Source: Enterobacteriaceae bacterium UBA3516
Lineage (GTDB): Bacteria; Pseudomonadota; Gammaproteobacteria; Enterobacterales; Enterobacteriaceae
DNA: 17,079 bases
Reading direction: 5' to 3'
Assembly (NCBI GenBank): GCA_002377245.1
Contig: DFPL01000326.1
Location: 11,581-28,659 of the forward strand
Under the pieces are notes generated by a model that was given only the letters and a program-made list of their open reading frames with translations, made no database searches and had not been told where the DNA came from. Position numbers and translations under genes: made by a program. Positions 7,003 through 13,913 of this stretch are shown here, in pieces (position 1 is the first letter of the stretch; every line of letters begins with the position of its first letter).

Positions 7003-8226
7003 TCAGAACATGGCTTTGCCATATTCCATATCAGACGTACCAAAGTATTTCGCGACGGTCTGGCCGATATCCGCGAAGGTGTCACGGTGGCCAAGCGATC
7101 CTGGTTTCACTTTCGGGCCGTAGATCAGAACCGGAATGTGCTCACGGGTATGATCGGTGCCCTGCCAGGTCGGATCGCAGCCGTGGTCAGCGGTCAGGAT
7201 CAGGATGTCATCCTCACCCACCAGTTCCATCAGCTCCGGCAGTCGGCGGTCAAAGAGTTCCAGACCACCCGCATAGCCCGCGACATCGCGGCGATGGCCC
7301 CAGGATGAGTCAAAATCAACGAAATTGGTAAAGACAATGGTCTTATCACCCGCGATTTTCATTTCCTCAATGGTAGCGTCAAACAGCGCGTCCAGACCGG
7401 TGGCTTTCACTTTTTTGGTGATGCCGCAGTTGGCGTAGATGTCGGCGATTTTACCCACAGAGACGACCTGGCCGTCTTTCTCATCGACAAACTTCTGCAG
7501 CACGGTCGCTGACGGTGGCTCGACGGCCAGGTCATGACGGTTACCGGTGCGCTGGAAGTTACCGGCTTTGTCGCCTACAAATGGACGGGCGATAACGCGA
7601 CCAATGTTGTAACCGCCTTCGGTCAGCTCTTCGCGGGCAATTTCACACAGCTCGTAAAGCTTATCCAGGCCGTAGGTCTCTTCGTGACAGGCAATCTGGA
7701 ACACCGAGTCAGCGGAGGTGTAGAAAATCGGCTTGCCGGTTTTCATGTGCTCTTCGCCAAGCTGGTCGAGGATGACGGTACCGGAAGAGTGGCAGTTACC
7801 GAGGTAACCCGGCAGGTTGGCACGCTTAACCAGTTTATCCAGCAGTTCCTGCGGGAAGCTGTTCTCGTGATCGGAGAAGTAACCCCAGTCAAACAGGACC
7901 GGTACACCGGCGATTTCCCAGTGGCCGGATGGCGTGTCTTTGCCGGAAGAGAGCTCATGCGCCCAGGCGTATGCGCCCACCACTTCCGCGTTGCCATCCA
8001 TGCCAGCAGCAACTTTACCGGTTGAACCTTCGTGCGCTTTCACCAGGCCCAGGCGAGTCAGGTTTGGCAGATTCAACGGGCCTTTACGTCCGTTATCCGC
8101 TTCGCCTTTAGCACAGGCTTCTGCGATGTGACCCATGGTATCGGAACCCACGTCACCAAAACGTTCTGCATCTTCTGTTGCGCCGATGCCGAAAGAGTCC
8201 AGCACCATAATAAATGCACGTTTCAT
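7003..8226 (-). CDS. deoB: DeoB phosphopentomutase
   Basis: DeoB interconverts (deoxy)ribose-1-phosphate and the 5-phosphate, linking nucleoside phosphorolysis to DeoC and the pentose phosphate pathway. The 407 residues equal E. coli. It is an alkaline-phosphatase-superfamily metalloenzyme with the two-metal ligands Asp10, Asp306, His311, Asp347, His348 and His359 all in place. The phosphoacceptor threonine lies in KDTPSGHWE (Thr98). The family-specific cap domain covers roughly residues 100-220. The ATG at 8226 has GGAG upstream. It is the third gene of the operon, 52 bases after deoA. Confidence 0.98.
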   Translation of the reverse strand: MKRAFIMVLDSFGIGATEDAERFGDVGSDTMGHIAEACAKGEADNGRKGPLNLPNLTRLGLVKAHEGSTGKVAAGMDGNAEVVGAYAWAHELSSGKDTPSGHWEIAGVPVLFDWGYFSDHENSFPQELLDKLVKRANLPGYLGNCHSSGTVILDQLGEEHMKTGKPIFYTSADSVFQIACHEETYGLDKLYELCEIAREELTEGGYNIGRVIARPFVGDKAGNFQRTGNRHDLAVEPPSATVLQKFVDEKDGQVVSVGKIADIYANCGITKKVKATGLDALFDATIEEMKIAGDKTIVFTNFVDFDSSWGHRRDVAGYAGGLELFDRRLPELMELVGEDDILILTADHGCDPTWQGTDHTREHIPVLIYGPKVKPGSLGHRDTFADIGQTVAKYFGTSDMEYGKAMF

Positions 8227-8278
8227 ATTGTTCTCCGTACGTAGTGCTTCAAAAAATAGCGATCAGATCAGTATATCG

Positions 8279-9601
8279 TCAATCGGTAATGCGCCGCCAG
8301 ACCGTTGGCGTTTCTTTCGGCGCATTATCTGCAATAACGATCGCCGCTTTTATCGCATTTGCCGCATCCTGCCAGCTTGCTTCATCTTTCGCATGAACGA
8401 TGGCAAGCGGACGTTGGCCGTCTACCGCATCGCCCAAACGCGCCATGTCGGTGAAGCCCACGCTGTAATCAATGGCGTCCGAGGCCTGACGGCGACCGCC
8501 GCCCATGGAGACAACCGCCATGCCGAGAGCACGGGTGTCCATCTGTCCGACGAAGCCTTCACGGTCTGCATAGACCGCTTTGGTCAGCATCGCCGTCGGT
8601 AAATACTTGTCGTAATTTTCGATGAAATCGGTCGGGCCACTTTGTGCAGCGACCATGCGGCCAAAGATCTCAGCCGCTTTGCCGTTATCCAGCACCGCTT
8701 GCAGTTTGGCACGCGCTTCGGCGTCGTCCTTCGCCAGTTTGCCGGAAATCAGCATCTCCACGCACAGTGCCATGGTGACCTCCAGCAGACGCGGGTTACG
8801 GTAATCACCGGTCAGGAAGCGCACAGCTTCTCGCACTTCCACTGCGTTACCCGCGCTGGAAGCGAGCACCTGATTCATATCGGTCAGCAGTGCGGTGGTG
8901 CGGACGCCTGCGCCATTCGCCACGCCAACGATGGCCTGCGCCAGTTCAGCGGAGAGTTCCGGCGTTGGCATAAAGGCACCGCTGCCCACTTTCACGTCCA
9001 TCACCAGCGCATCCAGCCCTTCCGCCAGTTTTTTGGCGAGGATTGAGGCGGTGATGAGTGGAATGGAGTCGACGGTCGCGGTGATGTCGCGGGTCGCATA
9101 AAAGCGCTTATCCGCAGGCGCGAGAGAGTTGGTCTGGCCGATAATCGCCACACCCACATCTTGAATAATATTGCGGAAGCGTTGGTCATTCGGGAAGATA
9201 TCAAACCCCGGAATGGCTTCCAGTTTGTCCAGCGTACCACCGGTATGACCCAGCCCACGTCCGGAGATCATCGGAATGTAGCCACCGCATGCCGCCACCA
9301 TTGGGCCGAGCATCAGCGAGGTGACATCGCCCACACCGCCGGTGGAGTGTTTGTCAACAATCGGGCCATTGAGATTGAGGCTTTTCCAGTCCAGAACGGT
9401 TCCTGAATCTCGCATTGCCATGGTCAGCGAAACACGCTCAGGCATCGACATATCGTGGAAGAAAATGGTCATCGCCAGCGCAGCAATCTGCCCTTCGGAG
9501 ATGGTGTTATCGCGAATGCCATTGATAAAGAAGCGAATCTCTTCGTCGCTTAAGGCGTGACCATCACGTTTTTTACGAATAATTTCTTGTGCGAGAAACA
9601 C
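8279..9601 (-). CDS. deoA: DeoA thymidine phosphorylase
   Basis: DeoA phosphorolyses thymidine and deoxyuridine to the base and deoxyribose-1-phosphate. From the GTG at 9599-9601 it has 440 residues, exactly the E. coli length, beginning (M)FLAQEIIRKKRDG. The phosphate-binding KHSTGGVGD signature is near residues 84-92, followed by GRGLGHTGGTLDKLE, the thymidine phosphorylase family signature. The GTG has GGGGGTT a few bases upstream. An in-frame ATG four codons earlier has no ribosome site. It is second in the operon; the deoC-deoA spacer contains a BIME. Confidence 0.97.
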   Translation of the reverse strand: MFLAQEIIRKKRDGHALSDEEIRFFINGIRDNTISEGQIAALAMTIFFHDMSMPERVSLTMAMRDSGTVLDWKSLNLNGPIVDKHSTGGVGDVTSLMLGPMVAACGGYIPMISGRGLGHTGGTLDKLEAIPGFDIFPNDQRFRNIIQDVGVAIIGQTNSLAPADKRFYATRDITATVDSIPLITASILAKKLAEGLDALVMDVKVGSGAFMPTPELSAELAQAIVGVANGAGVRTTALLTDMNQVLASSAGNAVEVREAVRFLTGDYRNPRLLEVTMALCVEMLISGKLAKDDAEARAKLQAVLDNGKAAEIFGRMVAAQSGPTDFIENYDKYLPTAMLTKAVYADREGFVGQMDTRALGMAVVSMGGGRRQASDAIDYSVGFTDMARLGDAVDGQRPLAIVHAKDEASWQDAANAIKAAIVIADNAPKETPTVWRRITD

Positions 9602-9630
9602 GGTAACCCCCATGCGGAATCGGGTGAATT

Positions 9631-9699
9631 GTGGCGGGTGACGCTACGCTTACCCGCCCTACGATCCTGTAGGCCGGATAAGCGAAGCGCCATCCGGCA
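9631..9699. repeat. BIME between deoC and deoA
   Basis: The first palindrome has GGCGGGT (9633-9639) pairing with ACCCGCC (9652-9658). The second REP unit (about 9669-9699) begins GTAGGCCGGATAAGCG and ends ATCCGGCA. It lies in the 109-base spacer inside the operon, so it does not act as a strong terminator. It may set different stabilities for the deoC and deoA parts of the mRNA. Confidence 0.87.
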
Positions 9700-9710
9700 T
9701 TGACGAGTAA

Positions 9711-10490
9711 TCAGTAGCTGCTTGCGCTCATACCATCGCCATGGCCCAGTGCCTTGAGCAGGCTGGCCAGCAGGCTGGATGCACCGAAGCGATAGTGGCG
9801 AGCATCAGCCCAGTCGGCGCCAAACAGTTCATCGGCAATCGCCAGGAACTGTTGCGCGTCTTCAGCGGTACGTACACCACCAGCGGGTTTGAAACCCACG
9901 GTTTTCTCAACACCCATATCACGGATCACTTCCATCATGATGCGGGCGCTTTCCGGGGTGGCGTTGACCGGCACTTTACCGGTAGAGGTTTTAATGAAGT
10001 CCGCACCGGCTTTGATCGAGATTTCAGAGGCCTTACGGATCAACGCTTCTTCTTTCAGTTCCCCGGTTTCGATGATCACTTTCAACAGCACGTTTGCCGC
10101 AGCGCAGGCCTCTTTGCAGGCTTTCACCAGGTCAAAACCGACCTGCTCATTGCCCGCGATCAGCTCGCGATAGGGGAACACCACATCCACTTCGTCTGCA
10201 CCGTAGGCGATAGCGGCACGGGTTTCCCCCAGCGCGATCTCGATGTCGTCGTTGCCATGCGGGAAGTTGGTTACCGTAGCGATACGCACATCCGGGGTGC
10301 CCTGCGCATTCAGCGTCTTACGTGCAATGGGGATAAAGCGTGGGTAGATGCAGATGGCCGCCGTGTTACCCACCGCTGTTTTTGCCTGATGGCACAGGGC
10401 GATGACTTTTTCATTGGTGTCATCGTCGTTCAGGGTGGTCAGGTCCATCAATTTCAATGCACGCAGGCTGCTTGCAGTTAAATCAGTCAT
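9711..10490 (-). CDS. deoC: DeoC deoxyribose-phosphate aldolase
   Basis: A class I aldolase that cleaves 2-deoxyribose-5-phosphate to acetaldehyde and glyceraldehyde-3-phosphate. The 259 residues equal E. coli. The Schiff-base lysine is Lys167 in DFIKTSTGK; the proton-relay residues Asp102 (ADEVDVVFPY) and Lys201 (VGFKPAGGVRT) are present, and the C-terminal tyrosine of SASSY is kept. The ATG at 10490 has GGAG upstream; the frame extends six codons further to a start without support. First gene of the operon, it is preceded by deoP2 and, 600 bp further upstream, deoP1. Confidence 0.98.
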   Translation of the reverse strand: MTDLTASSLRALKLMDLTTLNDDDTNEKVIALCHQAKTAVGNTAAICIYPRFIPIARKTLNAQGTPDVRIATVTNFPHGNDDIEIALGETRAAIAYGADEVDVVFPYRELIAGNEQVGFDLVKACKEACAAANVLLKVIIETGELKEEALIRKASEISIKAGADFIKTSTGKVPVNATPESARIMMEVIRDMGVEKTVGFKPAGGVRTAEDAQQFLAIADELFGADWADARHYRFGASSLLASLLKALGHGDGMSASSY

Positions 10491-10527
10491 AGTTTTCTCC
10501 GTCGGCAACTGCCGATTTAGTCGGGTC

Positions 10528-10543
10528 TGTTATTATTCTAACA
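10528..10543 (-). promoter_or_regulatory. DeoR operator O2 overlapping the deoP2 -10 element
   Basis: On the minus strand this reads TGTTAGAATAATAACA, close to the DeoR palindrome TGTTAGAATTCTAACA. It contains a -10 hexamer TAGAAT (10540-10535). With a start site at about 10528, this hexamer sits at -12 to -7 and the nearest CRP site centre falls at -40.5, as known for E. coli deoP2. Repression by DeoR here, with CRP activation and CytR control upstream, is established for E. coli; its presence here is inferred from the match. Confidence 0.85.
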
Positions 10544-10557
10544 TTTACCCATCATCA

Positions 10558-10579
10558 CACTTCGACACTCATCACAGTT
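10558..10579 (-). promoter_or_regulatory. CRP site 1 of deoP2
   Basis: On the minus strand the core is TGTGATGAGTGTCGAA (10576-10561), a good left half and a weaker right half of TGTGA-N6-TCACA. Its centre (10568.5) is 40.5 bases from the predicted deoP2 start. It matches my memory of the E. coli site in sequence and position. Confidence 0.75.
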
Positions 10580-10610
10580 AATGAAAACGACATTCATTTT
10601 TGCAAAACCA

Positions 10611-10632
10611 TAATGAGACATTCATCAAACTT
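10611..10632 (-). promoter_or_regulatory. CRP site 2 of deoP2, with CytR region between the two sites
   Basis: The core TTTGATGAATGTCTCA (10629-10614) is a degenerate CRP site whose centre (10621.5) is exactly 53 bases from site 1. That is the E. coli spacing (-40.5 and -93.5) that lets CytR bind cooperatively between two CRP dimers. The interval contains TTTTGCAAAAATG, resembling the GCAA-type half sites of CytR. The CytR part is inference. Confidence 0.6.
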
Positions 10633-10666
10633 TAGTACTGAGCGAGGCGCTTTACCGGTGGTTTAG

Positions 10667-10708
10667 CGCATGTGGATCAAAAGAGGTAAACGCCCGATTA
10701 CCTACACT
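10667..10708 (+). promoter_or_regulatory. Candidate FNR-dependent promoter of yjjI-yjjW
   Basis: CGCATGTGGATCAA (10667-10680) matches the FNR box TTGAT-N4-ATCAA at 7 of 10 positions, with a perfect right half. A -10 candidate TACACT lies at 10703-10708. If transcription starts at 10715, the box is centred at -41.5, the class II FNR activator position. An inverted repeat AGGTAA-N8-TTACCT (10684-10703) lies between them. No good -35 hexamer is present, as expected for an activator-dependent promoter. All of this is inference from pattern and spacing. Confidence 0.4.
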
Positions 10709-10741
10709 TCGCTCACCACTTAAGGAATAAGAGGAGCGAAT

Positions 10742-12292
10742 ATGTCCACATCCAATGATTCATACCACCAGTCGCGGTGCCGGGATATTGTCACCAGCCG
10801 TACGCTGACACCGGCGCAAAAACGCCATTTTCTGGCGCTGGAAGCGGAGAACACGCTTCCCTATCCCGCTTTGCCTGAAGAGGCCCGCGCCGCGCTGGAA
10901 GAAGGGACAATTTGCGACATGTTTGAAGGCCATGCCCCTTATAAACCGCGCTATGTGCTGCCGGACTACGCAAAATTCCTCGCTAATGGGTCGCAGTGGC
11001 TTGAACTGGAAGGGGCAACCGACCTCGACGACGCGCTGTCGATGCTGACAATCCTCTACCACCATGTTCCTTCCGTCACATCCATGCCCGTCTATTTGGG
11101 GCAACTCGACGCTATCCTGCAACCGTATGTTAGAATTCTAACACAAGAGGACATCGATATTCGAATAAAACGTTTCTGGCGTTATCTCGACAGAACCCTG
11201 CCCGATGCCTTTATGCATGCCAACATTGGCCCTGCGGACACCCCCATCACCCGTGCCATTCTCCGCGCAGACGCCGAACTTAAGCAGGTTGCGCCTAATC
11301 TGACCTTTATTTATGACCCCGAGATTACGCCAAATGACTTACTGCTTGAAGTGGCGAAAAATATTTGTGAATGCAGTAAGCCGCATATCGCCAACGGCCC
11401 CGAAAATGATAAAATTTTCACAAAAGGTGGTTATGGCATCGTCAGTTGTTACAACTCACTGCCGCTGGCAGGGGGTGGCAGCACCCTGGTGCGACTGAAT
11501 CTTAAGGCCATTGCCGAACGTAGTCGTGACGCGGAAGACTTTATCAATAATGTGCTTCCTCACTACTGCCGCCAGCAAATGGCCATTATTGATGCGCGCT
11601 GCGACTTTCTGTATCAACAATCCGGTTTCTTTGAGCAGAGCTTTCTGGTCAAAGAAGGGTTAATTGATCCGCAACGTTTTGCGCCGATGTTTGGCATGTA
11701 CGGGCTGGCAGAAGCGGTCAACATTCTCTGCGATCGATCTGGTCTTAACCTGCGCTATGGTAAAGATATGGAAGCCAACGCGCTGGCTTATACCATTAGC
11801 GAACAACTCGCTGAATTTGTAGAAAGAAATCCGGTAAAACAGGGCTGGAACAACAGGGCCATGCTGCATGCCCAGTCGGGGATCAGCTCGGATACCGACA
11901 CCACGCCGGGCGCGCGTTTGCCTTATGGTGTTGAGCCCGACCCCATCACTCACCTGCTAACGGTCGCACCGCATCACGCCTGGTACACCTCGGGCATCAG
12001 TGACATTCTGACGCTGGATGAAACGGTGAAACGTAATCCGCAGGCGGTGGTACAGCTCTGCCTTGGGGCTTTTAAGGCCGGGATGCGTGAATTCACCGCT
12101 AACGTCAGCGGTAACGATTTAGTTCGCGTCACCGGCTACATGGTGCGCCTCTCGGATCTTGAGAAATTCCGTGCCGAAGGATCACGAACCAATACCACCT
12201 GGCTGGGTGAAGAAGCGGCCCGCAATACCCACATCCTTGAACGACAGTCTCGCGTGGTCAGCCATGAACAGCAGATGCGCTTTAGTCAGTAA
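10742..12292 (+). CDS. yjjI: YjjI glycyl-radical enzyme family protein
   Basis: The 516 residues equal E. coli YjjI. The C-terminal motif VRVTGYMVRLSDL places the radical-bearing glycine at Gly465, the hallmark of the glycyl-radical enzymes (pyruvate formate-lyase and relatives). Cys236 in GGYGIVSCYNSLPLAGGG is a candidate for the thiyl-radical cysteine. The protein is much shorter than pyruvate formate-lyase and its substrate is not settled as far as I know. The ATG at 10742 has GAGGAG five bases upstream. yjjW, its likely activase, overlaps the 3' end. It is divergent from deoC, and its coding region contains DeoR operators O1 (codons 129-134) and OE (codons 222-227). Activity should require anaerobic conditions, which a possible FNR box upstream would fit. 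Confidence 0.93.
   Translation: MSTSNDSYHQSRCRDIVTSRTLTPAQKRHFLALEAENTLPYPALPEEARAALEEGTICDMFEGHAPYKPRYVLPDYAKFLANGSQWLELEGATDLDDALSMLTILYHHVPSVTSMPVYLGQLDAILQPYVRILTQEDIDIRIKRFWRYLDRTLPDAFMHANIGPADTPITRAILRADAELKQVAPNLTFIYDPEITPNDLLLEVAKNICECSKPHIANGPENDKIFTKGGYGIVSCYNSLPLAGGGSTLVRLNLKAIAERSRDAEDFINNVLPHYCRQQMAIIDARCDFLYQQSGFFEQSFLVKEGLIDPQRFAPMFGMYGLAEAVNILCDRSGLNLRYGKDMEANALAYTISEQLAEFVERNPVKQGWNNRAMLHAQSGISSDTDTTPGARLPYGVEPDPITHLLTVAPHHAWYTSGISDILTLDETVKRNPQAVVQLCLGAFKAGMREFTANVSGNDLVRVTGYMVRLSDLEKFRAEGSRTNTTWLGEEAARNTHILERQSRVVSHEQQMRFSQ
11128..11143 (-). promoter_or_regulatory. DeoR operator O1 with deoP1, inside yjjI
   Basis: This is a perfect 16-bp palindrome TGTTAGAATTCTAACA, identical to the DeoR consensus. 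Read toward deoC it contains the -10 hexamer TAGAAT (11140-11135), placing the deoP1 start near 11128. Its centre is exactly 600 bp from that of O2. In E. coli the two deo promoters are about 599 bp apart and deoP1 lies in the same place. The operator bases also encode YjjI residues about 129-134. No clear -35 hexamer is visible. Confidence 0.88.
11407..11422 (-). promoter_or_regulatory. Candidate third DeoR operator (OE), inside yjjI
   Basis: TGATAAAATTTTCACA agrees with the DeoR palindrome at 12 of 16 positions. Its centre is exactly 279 bp upstream of the O1 centre, the distance I recall for the E. coli OE operator that joins O1 and O2 in DNA loops. The sequence match alone is modest; the position is what makes it convincing. 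Confidence 0.65.
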
Positions 12293-13127
12293 AATCATCC
12301 CGTTCTCCTGCGTAGATGGGCCTGGCAGTCGCCTGGCCTTGTTTTTACAGGGCTGCAATCTTAACTGTAAAAACTGCCATAACCCGTGGACCATAGGGCG
12401 TTGTGATCATTGCGCAGCGTGCGTACCGACCTGCCCACACGGCGCTTTAACGCTGTCGGAGGGGCGGGTCAGTTGGGATTCCGCCGCATGCAGGCAGTGC
12501 GATACCTGCCTGACGATATGCCCGCAGCAATCAACGCCGATGGCGTTAACGCTCAGCGTGAGCGAGGTGCTGGCACAGATTCAAAAAGCGGCGATGTTTA
12601 TTGAGGGCATTACCGTAAGCGGTGGCGAGGCGACCACGCAATTGCCCTTTTTAGTGGCGTTGTTCAGCGCCCTGAAGAGCAGCACGTCTATGGGGCATCT
12701 TACCTGTCTGGTAGACAGCAATGGCATGTTGAGTGAGACCGGCTGGCACAAACTTATGCCTATGTGTGACGGCGCCATGATCGATCTGAAAGCCTGGAGC
12801 GGCGGCCTGCAGCGCTTTCTGACGGGACGCGATAACACACAGGTATTTACCAGCCTGCGCTTACTGGCTGCGCACAAAAAGCTGACGGAGCTTCGCCTGC
12901 TGGTGATTCCCGACCATTGCGACTATCAGCAACATATCGATGCGCTGGCTGCCTTTATTCGCACGCTGGGTGATGTGCCGGTGAGGCTTAATGCCTTTCA
13001 TGCCCACGGGGTGTATGGCGAGGCAAAACAGTGGCGCAGTGCGACAAGGGAGGATATCGCCCCTCTGGCGCAGGCGCTGGAGGCGCGAGGCGTTGAAAAG
13101 GTGATCCTGCCCGCGCTCTACCTGTAG
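12264..13127 (+). CDS. yjjW: YjjW radical-SAM glycyl-radical enzyme activase
   Basis: This protein probably installs the glycyl radical on YjjI using S-adenosylmethionine. From the ATG at 12264 it has 287 residues, the E. coli length, beginning MNSRCALVSKIIPFSCVDGPG. The radical-SAM CxxxCxxC is Cys31, Cys35 and Cys38. A ferredoxin-like insert with two 4Fe-4S motifs follows (Cys47, 50, 53, 57 and Cys76, 79, 82, 86), as in activases of the larger glycyl-radical enzymes. The SAM-binding GGE is at 120-122. It overlaps the yjjI end by 29 bases and has no strong ribosome site, suggesting translational coupling. The frame is open back to 12159, but that extension lies inside yjjI and is not family sequence. 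Confidence 0.94.
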   Translation: MNSRCALVSKIIPFSCVDGPGSRLALFLQGCNLNCKNCHNPWTIGRCDHCAACVPTCPHGALTLSEGRVSWDSAACRQCDTCLTICPQQSTPMALTLSVSEVLAQIQKAAMFIEGITVSGGEATTQLPFLVALFSALKSSTSMGHLTCLVDSNGMLSETGWHKLMPMCDGAMIDLKAWSGGLQRFLTGRDNTQVFTSLRLLAAHKKLTELRLLVIPDHCDYQQHIDALAAFIRTLGDVPVRLNAFHAHGVYGEAKQWRSATREDIAPLAQALEARGVEKVILPALYL

Positions 13128-13133
13128 CGATTA

Positions 13134-13913
13134 TTATGCAAACCTGAACAGGCGCTGCGTATTGTCGAACAGCGCCTGGGCTATTACATCCGGTGCCTCC
13201 GGGCGCAGTTCGCAAAGGGTTTCGAAGACGCGTGCGGCCTGCTCGGGTCGGTTGGGCTGCCCTTGAAAACCATTCAACGGCATATCCGGGGCGTCGGTTT
13301 CCAGCAACAGCGCATCAAGCGGCAATTGCGTCATCACCTCGCGCGTTTTGCTGGCACGGGGATAGGTAATGGTGCCGCCCACCCCAATGCAGTATCCGAG
13401 ACTGATAAAACGCTCCGCCTGCTGCACACTCCCGGCGAAACCGTGTACCACACCGGTGCGTGGGAGGTTGTGGCGCTTGAGATGCATGGCGAGTTTATCG
13501 TGCGTGCGACGTGAATGCAGAATCACCGGTAAATCAAAGCGTTTGGCCAGCTTTAGCTGAGCGTCAAGCACCGCTTCCTGCCTGTCAAACTGGGGATTTT
13601 CGCGATACAAATCGAGGCCAATCTCACCGATGGCGACCAGTTTTTCCGGCCGCGAGGCGAGCCATTGCTCCAGCTTGTCGAGGCAGTCCGGCGTGTGTTC
13701 TTCGATAACGATGGGATGCAACCCCAGTGCGCTGTACAGCGCAGGCCAGGTGCGGGCAAGTGCCATCACCCGGTCGAAATAGTGTGAGCCAATCGCCGGC
13801 ACAATAATGCGTTCAATACCCGCCTCTGACGCCAAATCAATGCTGTGCGCTTCATCGTTCTGAAAGGGAGGAAAATCGAAATGACAGTGGGTATCAATAA
13901 AATGCCAGCTCAC
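13134..13913 (-). CDS. yjjV: YjjV, TatD-family metal-dependent hydrolase
   Basis: A 259-residue member of the TatD family (putative metal-dependent DNases/hydrolases), the same length as E. coli YjjV. Metal ligands of the amidohydrolase-type barrel are visible: His9 and His11 in FIDTHCHFDF, Glu97 in GEIGLDLY, His133 in ILHSRR, His157 in VVHGF and Asp207 in ETDAPDMPLNG. The start is a GTG (13911-13913) with GAGGA upstream. That GTG shares a four-base GTGA overlap with the yjjU stop, so yjjU-yjjV are translationally coupled. The gene ends tail to tail with yjjW, six bases apart. Confidence 0.95.
   Translation of the reverse strand: MSWHFIDTHCHFDFPPFQNDEAHSIDLASEAGIERIIVPAIGSHYFDRVMALARTWPALYSALGLHPIVIEEHTPDCLDKLEQWLASRPEKLVAIGEIGLDLYRENPQFDRQEAVLDAQLKLAKRFDLPVILHSRRTHDKLAMHLKRHNLPRTGVVHGFAGSVQQAERFISLGYCIGVGGTITYPRASKTREVMTQLPLDALLLETDAPDMPLNGFQGQPNRPEQAARVFETLCELRPEAPDVIAQALFDNTQRLFRFA

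Noticed and set aside
7534..8025. 163-codon plus-strand frame within deoB
   Set aside because: Antisense shadow with no ribosome site or family features.
9741..10481. 246-codon open frame on the plus strand opposite deoC
   Set aside because: It is a shadow of deoC's codon bias: histidine- and phenylalanine-rich, no ribosome site, no recognisable family, and the minus-strand gene is certain.
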